Assembly (NCBI GenBank): GCA_021160085.1
Contig: JAGHDE010000053.1
Location: forward strand, 1-13,562
Origin: Pseudomonadota bacterium
Lineage (GTDB): Bacteria; Desulfobacterota; WTBG01; JAGOGO01
Length of the DNA: 13,562 nt
Direction of reading: 5' to 3'
Position numbers and translations under genes: made by a program. Positions within the stretch are counted from its first letter, which is position 1. Each line of letters opens with the position of its first letter. Shown here piece by piece: positions 1-5,964 of the stretch. Below the pieces are notes generated by a model. That model searched no databases. It was not told the origin of the DNA and saw nothing but the letters and a program-made list of their open reading frames with translations.

Positions 1-71
1 AAAATGGTAGTTAATAATATTTATCGGCAATAAAATATATTGTATCTAAAGAGGCTTATTACCCGCAGAAT

Positions 72-86
72 ATCTCTCTGAGAGAT
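72..86. promoter_or_regulatory. 15-nt perfect palindrome in the aroA' leader
   Basis: Seen: ATCTCTC (72-78), a single central T, then GAGAGAT (80-86), a perfect inverted repeat with 7-bp arms. It lies 74 nt before the aroA' start, in an AT-rich leader (1-159) with no convincing gene. A T-run follows at 95-101, about 9 nt after the repeat, which is too far for a standard intrinsic terminator. Inferred: either an operator for a dimeric regulator or the remnant of a terminator for a gene to the left of the window. I could not place a clear promoter in 1-159, although AT-rich -10-like words occur around 31-41. Confidence 0.35.
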
Positions 87-159
87 TATTAAAACTTTTT
101 TGATTAAGCCAAACTGCATCAGCAGCGGGTGGCTTTATGAAACTTAAAGGAGGTTTGCC

Positions 160-963
160 ATGGATAATATTGGAAAGATGATCCGAATAGAGCGGATTAT
201 CGATCGTAATTCCGGAAAAACAGTGATTATTCCCATGGACCATGGAATCAGTATCGGGCCGGTGGAAGGCCTGATTGACTGGAAGGCCACTATAAATGCG
301 GTGGCTGAGGGAGGGGCAAATGCGGTTGTGCTTCACAAAGGGCTTGTAAAATCCGGGCACCGTGAAAGCGGGAAAGATGTTGGCCTTATTATCCATATGT
401 CTGCCAGTACGTCCCTCGCAATAGATCCTGACCACAAAGTGCTGGTATGCTCCATAGAGGAGGCGCTTCGCTTAGGAGCGGATGCGGTTTCGATTCATGT
501 AAACATCGGGGCCGAAAACGAACCTGCAATGCTGAAGGATTTTGGGATGATAGCCCGGGAGGCAAGAATGTGTGGGCTGCCACTTCTGGCGATGATGTAT
601 ACGCGGGGACCAAAAATCAAAAATCAATATGATCCAGCCATGGTAAAGCATTCTGCGCGCGTTGGAGCTGAGCTGGGGGCTGATATCGTTAAGGTTCCAT
701 ACACCGGCTCGCCAGACACATTTCAGCAGGTGGTGGAAGGCTGTTTTGTCCCGGTAGTGATTGCCGGGGGTGAGAAAATGGATACCGATGAGGATATTCT
801 TACGATGGTTAAAGGGTCTATAGATGCGGGTGGGGCCGGAGTTTCCATTGGACGAAATGTTTTTCAACACCGCAGCCCCACAAAAATTGTCAGAGCTATC
901 AGCAGCATGGTACACAATAATATTTCTGTTCGGGAAGCAGAAAAAATCTTGGAGGCAGATTGA
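160..963 (+). CDS. aroA': 2-amino-3,7-dideoxy-D-threo-hept-6-ulosonate (ADH) synthase
   Basis: A 267-residue class I aldolase-fold (DhnA/FbaB-like) enzyme. In the alternative shikimate route it transfers a piece of 6-deoxy-5-ketofructose 1-phosphate onto L-aspartate semialdehyde, giving ADH; it acts in the cytoplasm. Seen: an N-terminal PMDHG with Asp27, MMYTRG with Tyr147, and [10 protein letters not shown] with Lys178. From memory these match Asp33, Tyr153 and the Schiff-base Lys184 of Methanocaldococcus jannaschii MJ0400 with a constant offset of six. The phosphate-binding end ([11 protein letters not shown], then [14 protein letters not shown]) is intact. The start is firm: AAAGGAGGT at 146-154 sits just before ATG 160. 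The next gene, 3-dehydroquinate synthase II, overlaps by one base and performs the next step, which favours ADH synthase over a plain fructose-bisphosphate aldolase. Dual activity cannot be excluded. Confidence 0.92.
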   Translation: MDNIGKMIRIERIIDRNSGKTVIIPMDHGISIGPVEGLIDWKATINAVAEGGANAVVLHKGLVKSGHRESGKDVGLIIHMSASTSLAIDPDHKVLVCSIEEALRLGADAVSIHVNIGAENEPAMLKDFGMIAREARMCGLPLLAMMYTRGPKIKNQYDPAMVKHSARVGAELGADIVKVPYTGSPDTFQQVVEGCFVPVVIAGGEKMDTDEDILTMVKGSIDAGGAGVSIGRNVFQHRSPTKIVRAISSMVHNNISVREAEKILEAD

Positions 964-1955
964 TGAAAAAAGTTTGGGTAAAAGCTGTTCCCTGGGATAA
1001 AAAGATAGTTACTACCGCTTTGGAAGGTGGGGCCGATGGTATTATGGTTCCCAAAGGATTTTCAGAAAAGGTGAAGCAGTTAGGGCTTATTACCACTATT
1101 GCTGAAGACGGTGATTTAAAAACAGGTAAAGACGTCTACGAGTGGGAAATTAAAGGAAAAGCAGATGAGGCAAAAATTGTACAGCTAACTAAATCCGGCT
1201 TAGTCATTGTTCGGACTTCGGATTGGACAATCATCCCTCTGGAAAATCTGGTTGCACAAACCAAAGGTATCATCATGGAAGTTGACAGTGAAGAAGACGC
1301 TCAATCCGTGCTGGGAGTATTAGAAAAAGGAGTGGATGGTATCCTCATAACCACGGCTGACCTCAATAAAATAAAAAAGATCATAAAGATAGCCCGCAAG
1401 AAAACCGAAACTGTTTCTCTTGTTACCGCAACGATAACAAGGGTAGAGCCGGTGAGCATGGGGGATCGTGTGTGTGTAGACTCCTGCACAACCATGAAGA
1501 TCGGAGAAGGAATGCTGGTAGGTAACAGCAGCCAGGCCTTTTTTCTGGTGCATTCTGAATCCATCGAAAACCCCTATGTTGAGCCCCGGCCTTTCCGGGT
1601 CAATGCCGGACCTGTTCATGCCTACGTTAAAGTGGCGGATGGAAAAACCAAGTATCTCTCCGAGTTGAAATCCGGCGATGAAGTTTTAGTTGTTGATTTC
1701 AAAGGCAGGTCACAATTAGCTGTGGTGGGAAGAGTAAAAATCGAGAAGCGCCCTCTTATCCTAATAGAAGGAGAAGCCTCGGGAACAATCTTTTCTATTA
1801 TTCTTCAAAACGCTGAAACAATCCGCCTGACTGCTCCTGACGGTAATCCAGTCTCGGTGGTAGATCTGAAGAAAGGAAGCGAAGTCCTGATTTGTCTGGA
1901 AGAAGCGGGACGACACTTTGGGATGAAGGTGGATGAGACAATTCAGGAAAAATAA
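963..1955 (+). CDS. aroB': 3-dehydroquinate synthase II (archaeal type)
   Basis: A 330-residue enzyme that oxidatively deaminates and cyclises ADH to 3-dehydroquinate with NAD+, joining the common shikimate pathway. It is unrelated to ordinary AroB. Seen: family blocks MGDRVCVDSC (about residues 166-175), GEGMLVGNSSQAFFLVHSE (about 180-200) and VEPRPFRVNAGPVHAY (about 206-221), followed by a beta-rich C-terminal part. Archaeal members are about 360 residues as I recall, so this is a slightly short, complete copy. Start: ATG 963 overlaps the TGA of aroA' by one base and has GGAGG at 951-955 with 7-nt spacing. A TTG at 960 is in frame but sits only 4 nt from GGAGG. The overlap implies translational coupling with aroA'. 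Confidence 0.93.
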   Translation: MKKVWVKAVPWDKKIVTTALEGGADGIMVPKGFSEKVKQLGLITTIAEDGDLKTGKDVYEWEIKGKADEAKIVQLTKSGLVIVRTSDWTIIPLENLVAQTKGIIMEVDSEEDAQSVLGVLEKGVDGILITTADLNKIKKIIKIARKKTETVSLVTATITRVEPVSMGDRVCVDSCTTMKIGEGMLVGNSSQAFFLVHSESIENPYVEPRPFRVNAGPVHAYVKVADGKTKYLSELKSGDEVLVVDFKGRSQLAVVGRVKIEKRPLILIEGEASGTIFSIILQNAETIRLTAPDGNPVSVVDLKKGSEVLICLEEAGRHFGMKVDETIQEK

Positions 1956-2013
1956 CAGTTCAGAGGGACAGGAATCGGGGAGCAGGGGAAAGAGATGGTC
2001 GGGTGTTTTCTCC

Positions 2014-2040
2014 TTGACAGGATTTCTGACCTTTTGTAAT
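2014..2040 (+). promoter_or_regulatory. Candidate sigma-70 promoter of the gap operon
   Basis: Seen: a perfect -35 word TTGACA at 2014-2019. The best -10 word is TGTAAT (2035-2040, 5 of 6 matches), but its spacer is only 15 bp. At the ideal 17-bp spacing the word is TAATTT (2037-2042, 3 of 6). The site lies in the 134-bp gap between aroB' and gap, about 50 nt before the gap start, where a promoter is expected. No clear terminator for the aro pair was found in 1956-2013, so read-through from upstream is also possible. Inferred, not proven. Confidence 0.5.
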
Positions 2041-2077
2041 TTTATAAAAAATTTGATTATTGATGCAGCTCGGGTAA

Positions 2078-3094
<1,017 letters not shown>

Positions 3095-3114
3095 CCTTTG
3101 CTCCTTTTTTTCTA

Positions 3115-4338
3115 ATGAGAAATTTTTGTGTCCGGGCACGAATAAAATACATTGATCAAATTGATATCACGGAGAAACGAATTCTTATCCGAGTGGATTT
3201 TAACGTGCCACTGGATGAAAACCGGAAGGTTGCTGATGATACTCGGATTCAACGCTCATTGCCGACGATCAAGTATGCCCTGGATAACAACGCCAAAATT
3301 ATCCTTATGTCCCATTTGGACTCTCCCAAAGGCAAGTTCAAACCGGAATTGACCCTTTTGCCGGCTGCCGAGCATCTCTCCAAAATTATTGGGCAGGAGG
3401 TGGTAATGGCTCCTGACTGCATCGGACCGGAAGTGGAAAAGCTGGTTTCTGAAATGCAGCCAAAAGACATCCTCCTTTTAGAAAATCTCCGGTTTCATTC
3501 TGAGGAGGAAAAAGGAGACAAAGACTTTGGGAGCAAACTGGCAGGCCTGGCGGATGTTTATATTGATGATGCTTTTGGGGTGGCTCACCGTTCGCATGCG
3601 TCTAATGTAACAATTGTAGACTTTTTTCAAAAGTTCGGAGGCGGATTTTTGATGCGGGATGAGATTGAATATTTTCGTAAAGTGATTGGAAATCCGGAGA
3701 GACCAGTGATTGCCATTATTGGTGGGGCCAAGGTATCCGGAAAGCTCAATTTTCTGGAAAATCTCATCCGGAAAGTGGATAAGATTATTATTGGGGGGGG
3801 AATGGCGTTCACTTTTCTTAAGGCCCAGGGATGTGATGTGGGGGAATCGCTGGTGGAAGATGATCTGATTGAGACCGCCCGGCGCATTATTGATGAGGGA
3901 AGAAAAGAAAAGAAACTTTATCTTCCGGTTGACTGTGTGGCGGCAGACAAATTTCATCCTCAGGCAGCAACAAAGATAACACCGGTTCAGAAGATTCCTT
4001 CAGGATGGATGGGACTGGACATTGGCCCTGCCACTGAAAAACTTTTTTCGGAAGTTCTGAATGATGCCAAGACCATTGTCTGGAATGGCCCCATGGGCGT
4101 TTTTGAAATGGACGCTTTCAGCGCTGGAACCCGCGCGATGGTGAAGATGGTAGCAGAATCACCCGCTCTTACTATTGTAGGTGGTGGTGATACTGACGTG
4201 GCAATTCATAAGTGGAATGCCACTGATAAAATATCCTATATTTCCACCGGAGGAGGGGCATTCATTGAGATTCTGGAAGGAAGACCTCTGCCGAGCATAA
4301 AAGCCCTGGATCAAAACAGCCGAAAAACAAACGGATAG
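3115..4338 (+). CDS. pgk: Phosphoglycerate kinase
   Basis: A cytoplasmic enzyme that transfers phosphate between 1,3-bisphosphoglycerate and ADP; 407 residues from ATG 3115. Seen: RVDFNVP (Arg26, Asp28, Asn30), DDTRI (Arg44), MSH (His67), ENLRFH (Arg126), AHRSH (Arg159), GAKVSGK, the hinge and nucleotide region GGGMAF, WNGPMGVFE, GGGDTD and STGGGAF. Odd point one: the usual SHLGRPKG reads SHLDSPKG, so the 3-phosphoglycerate-contacting Arg (yeast Arg65) is Ser70. Odd point two: no Shine-Dalgarno precedes ATG 3115, where the sequence is pyrimidine-rich, and the family's usual first residues (Met-Lys-Tyr-Ile-Asp style) would begin at ATA 3142. The first nine residues therefore look like an extension. 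The true start is uncertain; the enzyme identity is not. It lies 20 nt after gap and 27 nt before tpiA, so it is probably co-transcribed with both. Confidence 0.95.
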   Translation: MRNFCVRARIKYIDQIDITEKRILIRVDFNVPLDENRKVADDTRIQRSLPTIKYALDNNAKIILMSHLDSPKGKFKPELTLLPAAEHLSKIIGQEVVMAPDCIGPEVEKLVSEMQPKDILLLENLRFHSEEEKGDKDFGSKLAGLADVYIDDAFGVAHRSHASNVTIVDFFQKFGGGFLMRDEIEYFRKVIGNPERPVIAIIGGAKVSGKLNFLENLIRKVDKIIIGGGMAFTFLKAQGCDVGESLVEDDLIETARRIIDEGRKEKKLYLPVDCVAADKFHPQAATKITPVQKIPSGWMGLDIGPATEKLFSEVLNDAKTIVWNGPMGVFEMDAFSAGTRAMVKMVAESPALTIVGGGDTDVAIHKWNATDKISYISTGGGAFIEILEGRPLPSIKALDQNSRKTNG

Positions 4339-4365
4339 CTGAACTATTATAAAGCGAGAAACATT

Positions 4366-5124
4366 ATGAGTCGCACCCCATTGATTGCAGGAAACTGGAA
4401 GATGTATAAGACAATCCCCGAAGCTGTGGAAACAGTCGAGCAGCTTAAGGAGGCCATAAAGGACGTCTCCTCGAGGGAAGTTGTCATAGCCCCCTCTTTT
4501 GTTTGTTTGTTTCCGGTGGCTGAGGTGATCAGGAGATCAAACATTGCTTTAGCTGCTCAGAATGTTTTCTGGGAGGATGAAGGCGCTTATACCGGAGAAA
4601 TTTCTCCAGCCATGCTCAGAAGTGGAGGCTGTACCTATACGATCATCGGACACTCAGAGCGGAGACAGTATTTTGGGGAGACGAATGAAAGCGTAAATAA
4701 AAAGAGCAAAAAGAGCCTTGAGGGAGGTCTAAAGGTTATTGTTTGCATTGGAGAATCGCTTGAGGAACGCGAGAAGAAAAACACCTTTTCGATATTGAGA
4801 ACCCAAATTGAGGGAGGACTACGAGGTCTGACTGCCGATCAGATGCGGGAGGTAGTAATAGCTTATGAACCCATCTGGGCAATCGGAACCGGGAAGACCG
4901 CTACCGCGGATCAAGCAGAGGAAGTCCATCAATTTATCCGGAACCAGATCGGGGAAAAACAGGGCAAAGAACTCTCCGAAAAAACTCGCATTCTTTACGG
5001 AGGAAGTGTTAAACCAGATAACATTGATGAGTTAATGGCCAAGAAAAACATCGATGGAGTTTTGGTAGGAGGGGCGTCCCTTAAGGTGGAGTCGTTTGCC
5101 CGGATTGTTAAATTTTTGTTTTGA
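4366..5124 (+). CDS. tpiA: Triose-phosphate isomerase
   Basis: A 252-residue TIM-barrel enzyme interconverting dihydroxyacetone phosphate and glyceraldehyde 3-phosphate. Seen: AGNWKM with Asn10 and Lys12, IIGHSERRQ with catalytic His96, AYEPIWAIGTGKTAT with catalytic Glu168 and the mobile loop 6 that closes over the substrate, and ILYGGSVKPDN plus GVLVGGASL, which form the phosphate site. All catalytic residues are present and the length is typical (about 250). The start ATG 4366 has only a weak purine stretch (GCGAGA at about 4353-4358), so translation may depend on coupling within the operon. It sits between pgk (27 nt upstream) and secG (43 nt downstream). A short TTTG repeat, three copies, occurs near 4500 without breaking the frame. 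Confidence 0.97.
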   Translation: MSRTPLIAGNWKMYKTIPEAVETVEQLKEAIKDVSSREVVIAPSFVCLFPVAEVIRRSNIALAAQNVFWEDEGAYTGEISPAMLRSGGCTYTIIGHSERRQYFGETNESVNKKSKKSLEGGLKVIVCIGESLEEREKKNTFSILRTQIEGGLRGLTADQMREVVIAYEPIWAIGTGKTATADQAEEVHQFIRNQIGEKQGKELSEKTRILYGGSVKPDNIDELMAKKNIDGVLVGGASLKVESFARIVKFLF

Positions 5125-5167
5125 GGCTGAAAAGATCTATTATTAATTGTATGAGGTAAGGATAACC

Positions 5168-5533
5168 ATGACTACCATTATTATCATTTTTCATCTTGCC
5201 GCTTGTATCGCCTTGATTTTGATTGTTCTTCTCCAGACCGGTAAGGGAGCCAGTCTGGGGGCAGCTTTTGGGGGGAGTACCCAGACTGTTTTCGGCACTT
5301 CGGGGGCAGCAGGATTTTTTGAAAAGATGACGACTGCAGTGGCCGTCATCTTTATGGTTACATCTCTCTCACTCACCTATATATCTGCCAAAAGGGGGGG
5401 GGAGTCGATTATGAAAACCCCGGTCGTTGAAGAATCCGCACAACCAATAAAACAGGAAAAGGCGTCCCCGGCAGAAGAATTGCCAACCGCACCTGCTATA
5501 CCTTCTCCTTTAGAGGATAAAGGGGCTGAATAA
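5168..5533 (+). CDS. secG: Protein-export membrane protein SecG
   Basis: A 121-residue inner-membrane subunit of the SecYEG translocon. Seen: a first hydrophobic helix (about residues 2-24), the conserved cytoplasmic loop LLQTGKGASLGAAFGGS followed by TVFGTSGAAGFFEKMT (about 24-57), a second helix (about 58-76), then a polar tail rich in Pro, Glu and Ala (about 77-121). Start: ATG 5168 follows GAGGTAAGG (5153-5161) at good spacing; an in-frame TTG at 5147 would add seven residues and overlap that ribosome site, so I rejected it. It follows tpiA by 43 nt and precedes tRNA-Leu by 7 nt, the common tpiA-secG-tRNA-Leu order. A run of nine G falls right after the second helix. Confidence 0.93.
   Translation: MTTIIIIFHLAACIALILIVLLQTGKGASLGAAFGGSTQTVFGTSGAAGFFEKMTTAVAVIFMVTSLSLTYISAKRGGESIMKTPVVEESAQPIKQEKASPAEELPTAPAIPSPLEDKGAE
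5394..5402 (+). repeat. Nine-G homopolymer inside secG
   Basis: Seen: AAAA followed by nine G within the codons for Lys-Arg-Gly-Gly-Glu just after the second SecG transmembrane helix. A one-base change would leave the two-helix core intact but replace the Pro/Glu-rich tail. It may be a slippage-prone site or a place where the sequence itself could be wrong; the present reading frame is open and gives a sensible SecG. Confidence 0.6.
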
Positions 5534-5540
5534 AAAAAAT

Positions 5541-5622
5541 GCCGAAGTGGTGGAAGCGGTAGACACGCTGTCTTGAGGGGGCAGTGGGGAGACCCGTGGG
5601 GGTTCAAATCCCCCCTTCGGCA
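5541..5622 (+). tRNA. tRNA-Leu, anticodon GAG
   Basis: An 82-nt class II tRNA that folds by eye. Acceptor GCCGAAG (5541-5547) pairs with CTTCGGC (5615-5621), with discriminator A 5622. D stem GTG/CAC (5550-5552, 5564-5566). Anticodon stem CTGTC/GGCAG (5568-5572, 5580-5584) with loop TTGAGGG, so the anticodon GAG is at 5575-5577 (reads CUC and CUU). Long variable arm 5585-5597 with a 3-bp GGG/CCC stem, diagnostic of Leu/Ser/Tyr. T stem GGGGG/CCCCC around TTCAAAT (5598-5614). No CCA is encoded, so it must be added after transcription. It sits 7 nt after secG and is probably made from the same transcript. E. coli has the same order, secG then leuU (also GAG). Confidence 0.96.
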
Positions 5623-5631
5623 TTTATTGAG

Positions 5632-5673
5632 AAAAAAGAGACGCACTTTCAACGAGTTGCGTCTCCTTTTTTT
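5632..5673. terminator. Bidirectional intrinsic terminator
   Basis: Seen: arms GAGACGCA (5638-5645) and TGCGTCTC (5658-5665), an 8-bp stem with a 12-nt loop. On the right is a run of seven T (5667-5673); on the left a run of six A (5632-5637), which is a T-run on the other strand. It lies 16 nt after tRNA-Leu and 37 nt beyond the stop of the - strand GIY-YIG gene, so it can end both converging transcription units. Inferred from sequence only. Confidence 0.85.
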
Positions 5674-5701
5674 CTCAAAATAGTATTTGTCAGATGGTGG
5701 C

Positions 5702-5950
5702 CTAACTATCGCATATTAATCTATCGATCTTTTTGTTGCGGGGGAGTTGCTTGATCTGATGCTCAAGCTTGAGGGCATCACTTTTTGTCATTTTTGGACT
5801 GACCGCAACCAGCGCAACCGGTTTTCTTGAGTTTGTGTATTTTGAGCCTTTCCCGGCATTGTGGCTGGCTATCCGGGTTTTAACGTCTTTTGTAATCCCG
5901 CAATACAAAGAGTTGTCAGAGCATCGAACTAAATATACTTCCCAGACCAT
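5702..5950 (-). CDS. Small GIY-YIG domain protein, YhbQ/UPF0213 family
   Basis: An 82-residue protein that is almost only a GIY-YIG nuclease domain. Seen: VYL (residues 5-7) and YCG (16-18) as the two halves of the signature motif, Arg26 in DVKTRIASHNAGKGSKYT, and Glu63 in KLEHQIK, the expected metal-binding acidic residue. The order and the GKG.KYT stretch match the E. coli YhbQ family, whose members are thought to cut DNA; the exact role here is unknown. Start: ATG 5950 places the GIY strand just after the N-terminus as in YhbQ; a TTG at 5962 would add four residues. Both starts have weak ribosome sites. It lies 14 nt after the polA stop, so it probably shares the polA transcript, which hints at a DNA repair or replication setting. 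Confidence 0.88.
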   Translation of the reverse strand: MVWEVYLVRCSDNSLYCGITKDVKTRIASHNAGKGSKYTNSRKPVALVAVSPKMTKSDALKLEHQIKQLPRNKKIDRLICDS

Positions 5951-5964
5951 TTCACTTGGCAAGA

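Noticed and set aside
46..435. A 129-residue open frame on the - strand over the aroA' leader and start
   Set aside because: It lies antisense to the well-supported aroA' gene, has no ribosome site, and its composition (many His, Pro and Ser) looks like a shadow frame.
472..915. A 147-residue open frame antisense to aroA'
   Set aside because: It lies entirely inside aroA', lacks recognisable motifs and is explained by codon bias of the true gene.
960..962. TTG as the start of aroB'
   Set aside because: ATG 963 has better spacing to GGAGG (951-955) and gives the usual short N-terminus.
3478..3957. A 159-residue open frame antisense to pgk
   Set aside because: It is opposite conserved pgk sequence, with no start signal and no family resemblance.
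4497..4512. TTTG tandem repeat in tpiA
   Set aside because: Three copies inside conserved coding sequence; too short to count as a meaningful repeat.
5147..5149. TTG as the start of secG
   Set aside because: It would place the GAGGTAAGG ribosome site inside the coding region; ATG 5168 fits that site and the family N-terminus.
5541..5701. tRNA-Leu as an integration site for a mobile element
   Set aside because: I saw no direct repeat of the tRNA 3' end, no integrase and no compositional break on the right side; the neighbour is ordinary polA-linked DNA.
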